From positions 56,513 through 120,512 of the forward strand of contig CANLIC010000010.1 of the NCBI GenBank assembly GCA_947491025.1: a stretch of 64,000 nucleotides of DNA. The letters run 5' to 3'. The translations under genes were made by a program, and so were the position numbers. Shown piece by piece: positions 10,014-19,126 of this stretch (within the stretch, counting starts at the first letter, position 1; each line of letters starts with the position of its first letter). The stretch comes from Myxococcales bacterium (lineage in GTDB: Bacteria; Myxococcota_A; UBA9042). The notes beneath the pieces are model-generated. The model did not search any database, had not been told where the DNA came from, and worked only from the letters and a program-made list of their open reading frames with translations.

Positions 10014-11876
10014 ATGTCATTGAATACGTTGCGTAAGTTTGCGCCAGGCGCCCTAGTCCTCCTCCTCGCCCTGGCGGCGGCGTGCTCGTCACCGGCCGGC
10101 AGCACCGGCGGCACTGGCGGCACCGGCGGCACCGGCGGCGGCGGCGGCGGCGGCGCAGACACGGGCATCGACGGCAACGGCGCGGGTCAGGACGTCACAG
10201 TCGACAGCGCCGGCGGCGGCGACGCCAGCGACGACAGCGCGGGCACGGACAGCGACAGCGCCGCCGACGTGGCCGCGGCCGATGGCGGCGACGACGGCGC
10301 GGGCGGCGGCGGCGAGACCAGCGGCGGCGAGACCAGCGGCGGCGACGACACGGTGTCCGTCGACGCCGGCGGCGGCGACAGCGCGCCCGGCGATACGACC
10401 GCTGGCGACGGCGGCGGCGACACCGGCGGCGGCGGCGCCAATAGCTGCGTCGGTCGCTGCGGCAACTACGACTCCAAGGCATCCTGCCAGTGCGACTCGC
10501 TCTGCGAGAGTGAAGGCGACTGCTGCGCGGACTACGCAAAGCTGTGCACCTGCAAGGCCGATGGCGACTGCGCGATTACCGCCGACAAGTGCAAGGTCGG
10601 CATCTGCGTCAACGGCAAGTGCGACTCGACCTCCAAGAAGTGCGATGACGGCAACGACTGCTCGATCGACAGCTGCGAGGCGGCGACGGGCAACTGCGTC
10701 CAGAAGACCGAGCCCGACGGCGAAGTTTGCGCCGACGGCGGCTGCAAAGAGGGCAAGTGCGCCGCCGGCAAGTGCGCCGACGCCAAGCCGGTGGATGACG
10801 GCGACTTCTGCTCCGACGGCGACTCGTGCACCAGCCTCGACAAGTGCGCCAGCGGCGCCTGCGTCGGCACCCAGAAGGTCTGCGACGACAAGTCGTCCTG
10901 CACCCTGGACAGCTGCGACAAGGCCAAAGGCTGCGTCTACTCGCCCGAAGCCGACGGCAAGGTCTGCGACGACGGCGAGAGCTGCTCCGACGGCGACAAG
11001 TGCCAAAAGGGCACCTGCGTCGGCAAAGACCTCGCCGACGGCGCCTCCTGCGATGACGGCGATCTGTGCAGCTCTAAGGACGCCTGCATCAAGGGCAGCT
11101 GCGAGGGCACCTGGCTCAAGTGCGACGACAGCGACCCCTGCACCGTCGAGGGCTGCGACGCGGGGACCGGCGCCTGCAAGACCCAACCCAAGTGCAGCGA
11201 TGGCGATCCTTGCACGGCCGACAACTGCACCAAGTCGGGCACCAGCGCCACCTGCAAGTACGAGCCCTCCCTGGAGGGCGCCGCTTGCGAGGACGGCGAC
11301 CCGTGCACCGGCGGCGAGACCTGCGGCAAGGGCCTCTGCCAGACCACCAAGTCGATCTGCGAGACGCCGGTCTTTGCGGACGCGTTTGCCTGCGACAAGA
11401 ACGAGGGCTGGACCTTCGTCGGCGAGAAGGCCGGCACCAAGCCCGGCTGGGCCGTCGACGACAAGCCGACGCAGCCGGGAGCACACCTCGCTCCGTGCTC
11501 GCTCAACTTCAACAACGACGCCGACTACGGTGGCGGTGCGCAGGTCAAGGGGACGGCGACCTCCAAGCTCATCAGTGTGCCAGCAGGCAAGCCGAGCTTC
11601 CTCGGCCTCTGGAGCTACCACGGCGTGGAGAACTCCAACGCCTACGACAAGCGCTTCGTCGAGATCTCGACCGACGACTTCGCGACGGCGCCGGCAGTGT
11701 CGATTCAGCTCGACAACGCCGCCAAGCCGAAGGTGTGGAGCCCCGTCTCAATCTCCCTCGAGAAGTTCGCGGGCGGCAAAATCAAGATCCGCTTCCGCTT
11801 TGACAGCGTCGATGGCTTGAACAACACCAACGTCGGTTGGTTCATCGACGAGGTCAGCGTGGCGCAGACCAAGTAG
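10014..11876 (+). CDS. Lipoprotein with somatomedin-B domain, Cys-rich repeats and C-terminal beta-sandwich
   Basis: The protein has 620 residues. The ATG at 10014 has GGAG 6 nt upstream and opens a lipoprotein signal (FAPGALVLLLALAAAC, lipid Cys 24). An earlier in-frame TTG at 9924 would put about 30 hydrophilic residues before the signal. Residues ~28-142 are Gly/Asp/Ser-rich linker. Residues 145-178 match a somatomedin-B domain: Cys at 145, 149, 158, 160, 164, 170, 171 and 178, including CQCDSLC and DCCADY. About seven CDDGxxC modules follow to residue ~450. Residues ~455-620 look like a jelly-roll or MAM-like sandwich (WSYHGVENSNAYDKRFVEIS, ending GWFIDEVSVAQ). The family is secreted or surface-bound and probably binds ligands; no enzyme motif is seen. 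Its 5' region is shared with the divergent giant lipoprotein. Confidence 0.9.
   Translation: MSLNTLRKFAPGALVLLLALAAACSSPAGSTGGTGGTGGTGGGGGGGADTGIDGNGAGQDVTVDSAGGGDASDDSAGTDSDSAADVAAADGGDDGAGGGGETSGGETSGGDDTVSVDAGGGDSAPGDTTAGDGGGDTGGGGANSCVGRCGNYDSKASCQCDSLCESEGDCCADYAKLCTCKADGDCAITADKCKVGICVNGKCDSTSKKCDDGNDCSIDSCEAATGNCVQKTEPDGEVCADGGCKEGKCAAGKCADAKPVDDGDFCSDGDSCTSLDKCASGACVGTQKVCDDKSSCTLDSCDKAKGCVYSPEADGKVCDDGESCSDGDKCQKGTCVGKDLADGASCDDGDLCSSKDACIKGSCEGTWLKCDDSDPCTVEGCDAGTGACKTQPKCSDGDPCTADNCTKSGTSATCKYEPSLEGAACEDGDPCTGGETCGKGLCQTTKSICETPVFADAFACDKNEGWTFVGEKAGTKPGWAVDDKPTQPGAHLAPCSLNFNNDADYGGGAQVKGTATSKLISVPAGKPSFLGLWSYHGVENSNAYDKRFVEISTDDFATAPAVSIQLDNAAKPKVWSPVSISLEKFAGGKIKIRFRFDSVDGLNNTNVGWFIDEVSVAQTK
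10104..10154 (+). repeat. 9-bp tandem repeat running into (GGC)5
   Basis: Four copies of a 9-bp unit, ACYGGCGGC, at 10104-10139 are followed by five GGC triplets at 10140-10154. They encode a Thr-Gly-Gly then poly-Gly linker just after the lipid-anchor signal. Such a tract is prone to length change. Confidence 0.85.
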
Positions 11877-11893
11877 CGGTCGGGAGCCTGCCG

Positions 11894-12907
11894 GTGGGCC
11901 GCGCGCGCCAAGATCCGGCCCCAGCCAGCCGACCCGCGGCATCCGGCGCTGCCGGCCTGGAGGCCGCATTGCTGGCCGAGTTCGGCCCGCGTTGGCCGGC
12001 GTTGTGCGAGGCGTTGCTGCTGCCGCGCCGCCACGCCGTCCGCCCCAACCCCCGCCTGCACGCGACGCTGGCCCCTGCGCTCGCCCAGCTGCCGCCGGTC
12101 GTTGGCATCGCCGACGCCCGACTCTGCGACGACCCGATCAGCGGCCTCAGCCCCGACGAGGCCTATTTCCTCGACCCGGCCAGCCTCCGCGTCGCCGCCC
12201 TGCTCGACGTCCAGCCGGGCGACGCCGTGCTCGACCTCTGCGCTGCCCCCGGCGGCAAGGCGCTCTGCATCGCCGACGCCCTCGTCGACGACGATGGCGG
12301 CCTGGACGGTCACCTCCACCTCAACGAGCTCAGCGACGCCCGGCGCTTTCGCCTGCTGTCGACGCTCCGGGGCTGGTTGCCGGCGCCGGCCGCCAGCGCC
12401 ATCTTGCTCACCGGCCACGACGGCAGTCGCTTCGGCCTGCACCGGCCCGACGCCTTCGACCGCGTCCTGCTCGACGCGCCATGCTCCTCGGAACGACACG
12501 TCTTGCTCGACGCTGCTGCGCTGCAGGCCTGGACGCCCTCCCGACCCCGCCAGCTGGCACAGCGCCAATTCGCCTTGCTTTGCGCGGCCATCGACGCTTG
12601 TCGCCCGGGCGGCCGGGTGGTCTACGCGACGTGCGCGCTGCTCGAAGCCGAGAACGACGCCGTCGTGGCGCGCGCGCTCACCCGACGGTCGGGACGCGTC
12701 CACAAAGTCGCCTTGCCCGCCAGCGATCTGCGGCTGTCGGGCAGTGAGCCGACGGCCCATGGCTGGCGGTGGCTGCCCGACACCAGCGGCGAAGGCCCGA
12801 TGTACGCGGCGTTGCTCGAGATCGAAGCTGACGCCGAGGTGCAAAGCGCAGACGATGGCAGCGCCGGCGCTCCCTGGCAAAGGCCCCGTCGCGGAGGCGC
12901 GGGGTGA
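11894..12907 (+). CDS. RsmB/NSUN-family SAM-dependent RNA cytosine-C5 methyltransferase
   Basis: The protein has 337 residues. The GTG at 11894 is chosen because GGGAG lies 7 nt upstream and it begins just past the previous stop. SAM-binding motif I is LDLCAAPGGK (residues ~112-122). The two family cysteines are in DAPCSS (Cys197) and YATCAL (Cys247). In this family one Cys attacks the cytosine base and the other releases the product. The N-terminal NusB-like domain of full RsmB is absent, so it resembles short NSUN-type enzymes; the substrate (rRNA or tRNA) is not determined. The C-terminal 30 residues are low-complexity. Its stop overlaps the next gene's GTG start (GTGA), so the two are translationally coupled. 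Confidence 0.82.
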   Translation: MGRARQDPAPASRPAASGAAGLEAALLAEFGPRWPALCEALLLPRRHAVRPNPRLHATLAPALAQLPPVVGIADARLCDDPISGLSPDEAYFLDPASLRVAALLDVQPGDAVLDLCAAPGGKALCIADALVDDDGGLDGHLHLNELSDARRFRLLSTLRGWLPAPAASAILLTGHDGSRFGLHRPDAFDRVLLDAPCSSERHVLLDAAALQAWTPSRPRQLAQRQFALLCAAIDACRPGGRVVYATCALLEAENDAVVARALTRRSGRVHKVALPASDLRLSGSEPTAHGWRWLPDTSGEGPMYAALLEIEADAEVQSADDGSAGAPWQRPRRGGAG

Positions 12908-14808
12908 GCCGGCCGCCCCCAGCCCATCCGCTGTCCGTCGCGACCCGGTTCGCGTGGCTGGCGCTGGCGAGTCTCGGCGGCGCCCTGGCCGCGACGCCGC
13001 ACGCCGCTGTGCTGCCGACCTGGTCCGAAGAGCTGCGCGCCCAGCCGCAGCCGTTGCCATGGCAGCTTCTGCCGGCCCCGGACGGCGCGCTCTGGTACAG
13101 CGGCGACTGCGCAATCGCGCCCCAGCTGCTAGCGCCAGGCGCCGCGTTGAAGCGGGCGGGCACTGCTGAGGAGGCACCCGCACTCATCGTGTTGCAGCAG
13201 CCGCCCCTGCTCTCCGTCTGTGTGGGCGAACACGCCTGGCCGCTGCTGGTCGTCGGCTACTACGGCTCAGCGCTCTGGTCGGCTCCAGCCGATCTGGCCT
13301 TTCGCCTCGGCGGCTTCGAAGCGTGGCGCGTGCTCGCCGGCCTCCTCGGCGGTCTCGGTCTCGGCCTTCTCGGCCTCTGGCTCCACCGCCTGATCGGCGG
13401 CGCGCCGGCGCTTTTTCTGACGACCGCGACTGCGGCGACCGGCTGCTTCGGCGCCTTGCACGCCATCGCCGTGCCTTATGAGCTGATGGCGTGGCCCTTG
13501 CTCTGGGCTGCCCTGCTGCTCTTGACCCCGGCGCCGTCGACCGAGCCCCCTGCCGAAGACGGTCGGCGCGCAAGGTCGCTCCTCTCCACGCCGCGCGCCT
13601 TTGCCGCCAGCGCGCTGCTCGGCCTCGCCGTGAGCGCCAACGCCAAGTCCTTGTTCTTGCTGCTACCGCTGCTCTTCTGGCTCGGCCGATTCCGCCTCCT
13701 GCCACGGCCGGCGTCGGTCGGGCAGGCCGCGCTTGCCGCGCTCTGCGGTGCCGCGCTCGGCCTTGCCCCGGCGCTGCTGCCTACGCTCGGCGCGGGCGGC
13801 GGCGCGTTGGCGGCGCAGGGCAGCATGCGGTTCGACACAGCCCTGCTGCGCTTGCACGAGCTGACGCCCGCCCGCGCCTTGGCCAACCTGTTGGCGCTGC
13901 TCGACACGTTGCTCGACTTCGACCGGCAGGTCTCGGTGATCGCCGGGCCGATGGTGGAGCCATCGCCGCTGCGGCCGCTCCTGCTGGCGCTCGCCGGCCT
14001 CGGCCTCGGAATCGGCGTGCGCGCGCTGCTCTCCGCCCCACGGTTGAACCCAAGCAACGCGCGGGCCGAAGCGCCGCGCCTGTTGTGCGCGCTCGCCGCC
14101 TTGCAGGTTGCTGTCGGCTGGGCCGTGTCGACGTTCCTCTATGGGCAGGTGCCACAGGTCGACGGCCTCTACCTGCACGGCGTCGCCGGCGTTGTCTTCG
14201 CCGGCGCCCTCGTCGTAGGCAGCGGCGCCGAAACCGGGCGCCTGGCGCGAATCGTCGCCCACGTCGGCCCACAGGCCCGCGCCGGAATCGCCGCCTTGTT
14301 GGTCGCAGGCCTGGCGTGGACCGGCCACCGCAACCTCGGCGCCGGCTTTGGCTCGCTCGGCTTTACCCTGCCGCAGCAGCGGGCCGAGGTGGCCTTGATC
14401 ACCGCTGCATCGGCGGCGGAGCCGACCGCGGCCCTCGTCACCACCACCTACAACGACCACGGCGTCATCGAAGCGCTGACCAGCGCCACCTTGCGCGGCC
14501 ACCACGCGCATCGCGCTTTCGACCGCTGCCAGCGCCCCGCCGGCGGCCCACCGGCGCAGGCGGCTTGCCTCGAGGGGGTCGCCGGCCAGGTGCTGGACGC
14601 CTTTGCGACGCGGCCCTTGCTGGTGCAGGTGCTCCTGCGCACGCTGGCGGTCGATCAGCCGCACGAGGCCCGCATTGCCGCCGCCTTCGAGCGCGCAGCC
14701 GCCGCCCGCGGTCGTGGCATCGAGCGCGTGGCGCTCGGGCCTCGCTCCGCGTTGCTCCGCGTAGGGACGGCCAAGATGGGCTCGCCGGCAGGCCTCAGAG
14801 CGCCGTAG
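12904..14808 (+). CDS. Polytopic membrane protein, glycosyltransferase-39/83-like topology
   Basis: The protein has 634 residues and starts at a GTG overlapping the upstream stop. One N-terminal helix (residues ~15-33) is followed by an extracytoplasmic stretch of about 85 residues. About nine to ten further helices come next, then a soluble C-terminal domain of about 150 residues. The layout, and YYGSALWSAPADLAFRLGG before the second helix, recall GT-C enzymes that use polyprenyl-phosphate sugars, but I see no clear DxD/DE catalytic pair in the first loop. A sugar transferase is therefore only a guess. The 3' end overlaps the convergent TVP38-like gene by 14 nt. Confidence 0.6.
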   Translation: MSRPPPAHPLSVATRFAWLALASLGGALAATPHAAVLPTWSEELRAQPQPLPWQLLPAPDGALWYSGDCAIAPQLLAPGAALKRAGTAEEAPALIVLQQPPLLSVCVGEHAWPLLVVGYYGSALWSAPADLAFRLGGFEAWRVLAGLLGGLGLGLLGLWLHRLIGGAPALFLTTATAATGCFGALHAIAVPYELMAWPLLWAALLLLTPAPSTEPPAEDGRRARSLLSTPRAFAASALLGLAVSANAKSLFLLLPLLFWLGRFRLLPRPASVGQAALAALCGAALGLAPALLPTLGAGGGALAAQGSMRFDTALLRLHELTPARALANLLALLDTLLDFDRQVSVIAGPMVEPSPLRPLLLALAGLGLGIGVRALLSAPRLNPSNARAEAPRLLCALAALQVAVGWAVSTFLYGQVPQVDGLYLHGVAGVVFAGALVVGSGAETGRLARIVAHVGPQARAGIAALLVAGLAWTGHRNLGAGFGSLGFTLPQQRAEVALITAASAAEPTAALVTTTYNDHGVIEALTSATLRGHHAHRAFDRCQRPAGGPPAQAACLEGVAGQVLDAFATRPLLVQVLLRTLAVDQPHEARIAAAFERAAAARGRGIERVALGPRSALLRVGTAKMGSPAGLRAP

Positions 14809-15736
14809 CGCGCCGAATGATGCGGCCGATCGCCACCGCCACCGCCACGGTCAGCAGCAGGCCGGCAACGCGCAGCGCCACGACCCATGGACCTGCCGGC
14901 GCGGCGTCCGCGGAGATGGCCTGGCCGGTCTCCGCGAGCAGCGCGCCGACGCTGGCGTAGACCGCCGTCCACGGCACGCCCCCGATGAGCGACGCCAGCG
15001 CGAAGTGGCGAACCGGCATCCCGATCGCGCCCGCGGCGTAGGCAAGCAGCGCGTACGGCGCCACCGGCGAGAGCCGCAGACCCAGCGCCAGTCGGAAGCC
15101 CTCCGCGGCCACCCGTTGGCGCACGGCCTGCACCCGCGGATCGGCGAGGAAGGCCTGGGCGAGCCGGCCGCGCAGGAACCAGCGCGCCAGGAACATGTTG
15201 ATGACGCCGCCCATCGCGGCACCGACCACGACGAGCGCTGTGCCCCAGACGCTGCCGAACACGTAGCCGGGCAGCACCGCCAAGAGGCCGCTCGGCAGCA
15301 TCAACGGCGTCGCCAGCGCCACGCCCAATACCACAGCGATCTTGCCAACCTCGCCTTGGCCTCGCAGCCAGTCCGCCGCCGCTCCGACGCTCCAGCCGGC
15401 CAGGCCAAGGCCCAGCAGCACCAACGCCACCATCAAGCCGATGCCGGCGAGCGCCACCACGCCTCGGATCAACATCGGCGCGCAGCCGCGCACCTGAACC
15501 GACGCCGTGCCCGAGAAACCGGCCCCGCCCCGCGGCCCAGGATCCTCGACGCGGCCTTCTGCGTCGAAGGTGCGGCCCTGCTGCTCTTGGGCCAGCGGCT
15601 CGCGCACGGGCGGCAGGACCTCGGCCACCGCGATCTCCCGCGGCGCGTCGCCCGCGGCGCCGGACGAATCCGCCGAAGCCGCGGCGTCGTCTTCGCCCCG
15701 CCTGCTGCGCTTGCCGCCGCCCCCGAGCCACCCCAT
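14795..15736 (-). CDS. TVP38/TMEM64 family (VTT domain) inner-membrane protein
   Basis: The protein has 313 residues. The ATG at 15736 is preferred to an upstream GTG because GAGGGGA lies about 6 nt before it. Residues 1-95 are charged and cytoplasmic. The VTT (SNARE-associated Golgi) domain has AVLPGYVFGSVWGTALVVVG and LALGLRLSPVAPYALLAYAAG, followed by YASVGALLAE. These correspond to the re-entrant glycine-rich segments of the DedA/VTT fold. Relatives are linked to lipid transport or undecaprenyl-phosphate recycling, but the exact role is unknown. The last helix ends in a short basic tail. It follows trpS at 66 bp on the same strand. Confidence 0.86.
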   Translation of the reverse strand: MGWLGGGGKRSRRGEDDAAASADSSGAAGDAPREIAVAEVLPPVREPLAQEQQGRTFDAEGRVEDPGPRGGAGFSGTASVQVRGCAPMLIRGVVALAGIGLMVALVLLGLGLAGWSVGAAADWLRGQGEVGKIAVVLGVALATPLMLPSGLLAVLPGYVFGSVWGTALVVVGAAMGGVINMFLARWFLRGRLAQAFLADPRVQAVRQRVAAEGFRLALGLRLSPVAPYALLAYAAGAIGMPVRHFALASLIGGVPWTAVYASVGALLAETGQAISADAAPAGPWVVALRVAGLLLTVAVAVAIGRIIRRATAL

Positions 15737-15802
15737 CGTCGTCCCCTCTGCCCGAACTCCCCAGCGCTCCGCCCGACGCACGCGGCCCAGGCGGCCAGCG
15801 AC

Positions 15803-16834
15803 CTATCGCCTGACGCGGCTCGGCAGCCCCGTCGCGGACCGCACCCGGTCCAAGACCGGCTCAGCCACCGCCCGGGCGCGCCTGGCGCCGTCGCGCAAGA
15901 TGTCTTCCAGCCCGTCGCGGTCCGCCATCAGCGCCTCGAAGCGACCGCGCAGCGGCGCGAACGTCGTCTCGGACTGCTCGAAAAGCGCCTGCTTGGCGTG
16001 GCCGTAGCCGTAGCCGCCGCCCCGATAACGCGCCTCAAGCTCGGCCTGTGCCGCCGCGTCGGCGAACAAGCGATGCAACGCCACGACATTGCACCGGGTG
16101 GGATCCTTCGGATCTTCCAAGGGCGTGCTGTCGGTGACGATGGACATCACCCGCTTGCGCACGTCCTTCGGCGTACCGAAGACGGGGATGTGGTTGTCGT
16201 ACGATTTCGACATCTTCCGACCGTCGATTCCAGGCACGACCCCTGTCGCCTCCCGCACCACCGGCGCGGGCAGCTTCAGGCCATTGCCGAGCCAGCGGCC
16301 CTCCGCGTCATGGCCGCTGCCGCCGAGGAAGGCCTGGTTGAAGAAGCCCACCATGTCGCGTGTCATCTCAAGGTGTTGGAGCTGATCGCGTCCGACAGGC
16401 ACCACGTCGGCGTCGAACAAGAGGATGTCGGCCGCCATCAGCACCGGGTAGCCGACGACGCCGAAGTTGACGTCGCGATCGTGGGCGCGAGCGTCCTTGA
16501 ACGCGTGGGCCCGCTCCAGCAACCCGAAGCCGGTGACGCAGCCCAGCGCCCAGGCCAGCTCGCAGACCTCCGGGATGTCGCTCTGGCGCCACAACACCGC
16601 CTGCGCTGGGTCGAGGCCCGCCGCGATGAGGGTCGCCGCGACCTGGTAGCTGTCGGTGCGCATCTTTTCGGCGTCGCGCACCGTGGTGAGGGCGTGCAGG
16701 TCGGCGATGAAGTAGAAGCTCTCGTACGTCTTCGACATCTCGACCGCCGGCGCGATCATCCCGAAGTGATTGCCCCAGTGGGGCATGCCGGTCGGCTTGA
16801 TGCCGGAGAGCGCGCGTAGGCGGGGACCTTCCAC
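15803..16834 (-). CDS. trpS: Tryptophanyl-tRNA synthetase
   Basis: The protein has 343 residues, within the normal range. It charges tRNA-Trp with tryptophan in the cytoplasm (class I synthetase). The N-terminus has SGIKPTGMPHWGNHFG, carrying the HIGH-type signature. GRKMSKSYDN at about residues 205-214 is the KMSKS loop. The central VGYPVLMAADILLFDAD and VPVGRDQLQHLE are typical of TrpRS, not TyrRS. The C-terminal anticodon-binding part is complete. The ATG at 16834 starts directly before the conserved SGIKP strand, so little room exists for another start. Confidence 0.95.
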   Translation of the reverse strand: MEGPRLRALSGIKPTGMPHWGNHFGMIAPAVEMSKTYESFYFIADLHALTTVRDAEKMRTDSYQVAATLIAAGLDPAQAVLWRQSDIPEVCELAWALGCVTGFGLLERAHAFKDARAHDRDVNFGVVGYPVLMAADILLFDADVVPVGRDQLQHLEMTRDMVGFFNQAFLGGSGHDAEGRWLGNGLKLPAPVVREATGVVPGIDGRKMSKSYDNHIPVFGTPKDVRKRVMSIVTDSTPLEDPKDPTRCNVVALHRLFADAAAQAELEARYRGGGYGYGHAKQALFEQSETTFAPLRGRFEALMADRDGLEDILRDGARRARAVAEPVLDRVRSATGLPSRVRR

Positions 16835-16913
16835 TGTGGCCTCGTGGCGAGATACCGGCGAAGGGTCGCCGGGCTGGGGTCGGGTTGTCGTTGACGCGGG
16901 CGTTGGCCTCGAC

Positions 16914-17423
16914 TCAGGGTGCGGGCTCGACCTTGAGCTCGACCCACGGAATATAATCCAGCCGCTGCTCGTCGTAATCCTCGCCGGCGCCCTTGACCGT
17001 CACCAGCACGCCCAGCCAGGCCTTGGCTTCGCCCTGCTCCAGGATTCGGCGCGAGGTCTCTTCGCCGCGGCTGACCGAGATCTCGGCGCTGCCGTCGCGA
17101 ATGACCCGGCCGTCTTCGAGCGTGCGCTTGGTCCAGGACGCCCGCACCAGCGAGACCACCACCTCGGCGCCGTCGATGGCGAAGGCGGTGTCCTTGAGGC
17201 GAATCTGCTCGCCCACCTTGGCGTGGGGCCCGGCGTGATCGCGGTAGGCATCCGGCGTCGACGGCCTGGCCTCGGCCGCCGGGGCCTGTGGCGGCGGTGC
17301 GTCGATGAGCTGGGCATTGCCACAGCCATGCAGGCCGGCGACGAGCGACAGACAGCTGGCAAGCGCGGCGATCGACCGCCCGATGGGGCTGAGGTCGAGG
17401 GCAGAACGAGGGAGCATGGGCAT
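16914..17423 (-). CDS. Small predicted lipoprotein of unknown function
   Basis: The protein has 169 residues. The ATG at 17423 has GGGAGG about 6 nt upstream; an upstream in-frame ATG lacks such a site. A signal peptide with ALASCLSLVAGLHGC places the lipid Cys at residue 34, followed by a Pro/Ala-rich stretch. The mature domain (residues ~55-169) is mixed alpha/beta, with RLKDTAFAIDGAEVVVSLVRA and a terminal LDYIPWVELKVEPAP. I do not recognise the family. It lies 79 bp upstream of trpS on the same strand. A weak -10-like TACAAC (17462-17467, minus) lies upstream, but no good -35 accompanies it. Confidence 0.72.
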   Translation of the reverse strand: MPMLPRSALDLSPIGRSIAALASCLSLVAGLHGCGNAQLIDAPPPQAPAAEARPSTPDAYRDHAGPHAKVGEQIRLKDTAFAIDGAEVVVSLVRASWTKRTLEDGRVIRDGSAEISVSRGEETSRRILEQGEAKAWLGVLVTVKGAGEDYDEQRLDYIPWVELKVEPAP

Positions 17424-17652
17424 CGCGGTCCTCCCGCGCCGCGGGTTGGGCGCAGGCTTTCGTTGTAGCACGGCTCGGCGCGTTGCGCAGCGGACTCGTC
17501 TTTGCCACAGAGGCTGTTGAATTCAGCTCAGTCCTGGCTAGCCGGCGGCGACTCAGGTGATGCCGCTTAGGCTTGAATTCGCTCCCACACTTCCTGCGCC
17601 GTCTGACCTTGCTGCGCTCCGTGCGGCCCACGTGGCAGCGCGGCGGCCCGGG

Positions 17653-18879
17653 TCAGCAGTCGTCGCGTCGCTGCCGGCCCTGGGCGGCAATCGCCAGCTG
17701 TGCCTCTGCGACTGCAGCGCGCTCGCGGCCCAGAAAATCGGCGACCGCGATGGCCAGGCCGGGATGGCTGAAGCGGTGGACGCTATGACAGACGGTGGGC
17801 TGCAGGCCGCGCCCCAGCTTGTGGTCGCCCCCCGACCCCGCCTCCAGGCGGCCGAGGCCGTGCTCGGCGACGAAGGCGATCAGGCGGTAGTACGCGAGCT
17901 CGAAGTGCAGCATCGGCCACTCCTGCACGGCGCCCCAGTGGCGCCCGTACAGCGCGTCGCGGCCCAGGAAATTCAGGGTCATGGCGACGATCTCGCCGTC
18001 GTCGTCCCGAGCCGTGGCGCAGACGACGCGCTTGGCCAGATGCGCCGCCAGCCAGTCGAAGAACGCAGGTCGGAGGTAGGGCATGCTGCCGTAGCGCAGG
18101 CAGCCCTGCTCGTAGAGAACGGCGACGGCCCGCCAGTCGTCGCCGGAGAGGTCGTCCCCACGCTCGACCTGCAGCCGCAGGCCGTGCCCCTCTGCCACCC
18201 GCCGCTCGCTCCTGATCTGCTTGCGCGCCCGCGAGCGCAGTGTCCCAAGGAAGCCCTCGAAGTCGCCGACGCCGGGGTTGTGCCACTGGTACTGCAGGGT
18301 GGCGCGGCGGTGCCAGGCGGCGGCGACGTCGGCTGCGGCGTCCGGTGCGCCGGCCTCGAGCGCCAAGGCGTCATCGTTGTGGCACAACAGCACGTGGGCC
18401 GAGCTGCTGCCCGAGCGCCTGGTCAGCGCCCACAGCCCCTCTGCCAGCGTGCGGCGCAGGCCATCCGCCTCCTCGCGGCTTTCGCAGGGTCCGACCAAGA
18501 GCTTCGGCCCATTCGCCGGCGCGAACGGTGCTGCGACCACGACCTTCGGATAGTAGGGCACGCCGGCCCGGGCGCAGGCGTCCGCCCAGGCCCAGTCGAA
18601 GACGTACTCGCCGCGGCCATCGGTCTTGACGTAGGCCGGCGCGGCGGCGCGTGGCCGCAGCGATCCGGGCGCGAGCGGAGCCACCGGGTCGAGCTCGCCG
18701 TCGTCCTTGTCGAGCAGAAGCAGGTAGCGCGGGCTCCAGGCGGTGCCACGGCCGACGCAGCCGGTGCGCTCGAGCCCATGCAGAAAGGCGTGGCTGACGA
18801 AGGGGAAGTCGTCGCCGCCGAGCGCGTCCCAGGCGGCAGGGTCGACCGCGTCGAGGCTTTGGAGGACGAGCAATGGCAT
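17653..18879 (-). CDS. COG3146/DUF482 GNAT-fold acyltransferase
   Basis: The protein has 408 residues, a usual length. Conserved family blocks are FVSHAFLHGLERTGCVG near the N-terminus, the Lys/Arg-rich RSRARKQIRSERR, YGSMPYLRPAFFDWL, and the C-terminal LHFELAYYRLIAFVAEHGL followed by EAGSGGDHKLGRGLQP. These place it in COG3146, related to the peptidoglycan-bridge FemX/N-acyltransferases; the true substrate is unknown. The family is widespread in proteobacteria and probably cytoplasmic. No Shine-Dalgarno sequence precedes the ATG, and a promoter-like pair ends only about 9 bp before it, so translation may be nearly leaderless. Confidence 0.83.
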   Translation of the reverse strand: MPLLVLQSLDAVDPAAWDALGGDDFPFVSHAFLHGLERTGCVGRGTAWSPRYLLLLDKDDGELDPVAPLAPGSLRPRAAAPAYVKTDGRGEYVFDWAWADACARAGVPYYPKVVVAAPFAPANGPKLLVGPCESREEADGLRRTLAEGLWALTRRSGSSSAHVLLCHNDDALALEAGAPDAAADVAAAWHRRATLQYQWHNPGVGDFEGFLGTLRSRARKQIRSERRVAEGHGLRLQVERGDDLSGDDWRAVAVLYEQGCLRYGSMPYLRPAFFDWLAAHLAKRVVCATARDDDGEIVAMTLNFLGRDALYGRHWGAVQEWPMLHFELAYYRLIAFVAEHGLGRLEAGSGGDHKLGRGLQPTVCHSVHRFSHPGLAIAVADFLGRERAAVAEAQLAIAAQGRQRRDDC

Positions 18880-18888
18880 CGCGGCGGC

Positions 18889-18917
18889 ATGGTCGGCGCC
18901 GGCCCAGGCAGGGTCAA
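18889..18917 (-). promoter_or_regulatory. Candidate promoter of the COG3146 gene, giving an almost leaderless mRNA
   Basis: On the minus strand TTGACC (18917-18912) is followed by 17 bp and GACCAT (18894-18889). Transcription would begin about 3 nt before the ATG at 18879, which agrees with the lack of a ribosome site. Confidence 0.3.
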
Positions 18918-19126
18918 GTAGCGGGCCTCCGACCCTCGCGGCTCAGCGTCTCCGGCAGCGCCAGCGGAAGCTGACCACGGCGCCCGACCAGCGCTGCGCG
19001 CGACGGCCGGCCTGGCAGCACCCGCCATGGCGTCGGCGCTGCGCGCTGACGTCGCTTGCCACCCCTCGCCGGCGGTGGTTGCATCCGCTGGGTCTGGCAT
19101 GACGCCAGGGCTCTTGAGGCGGCGGC

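Noticed and set aside
9779..10177. N-terminal extension of the giant lipoprotein with a poly-Pro/Val stretch
   Set aside because: It is the reverse reading of the GGC-rich tandem repeat in the divergent gene and overlaps that gene's start. The ATG at 9778 has a ribosome site and a proper lipoprotein signal.
10089..11621. Minus-strand open frame of 510 codons
   Set aside because: Antisense to the somatomedin-B lipoprotein; composition is almost only Ala, Val, Gly, Leu and Arg.
17517..17581. TTGAATTC occurring twice about 55 bp apart downstream of the COG3146 gene
   Set aside because: Only an 8-bp match with no inverted partner or mobile gene; probably chance.
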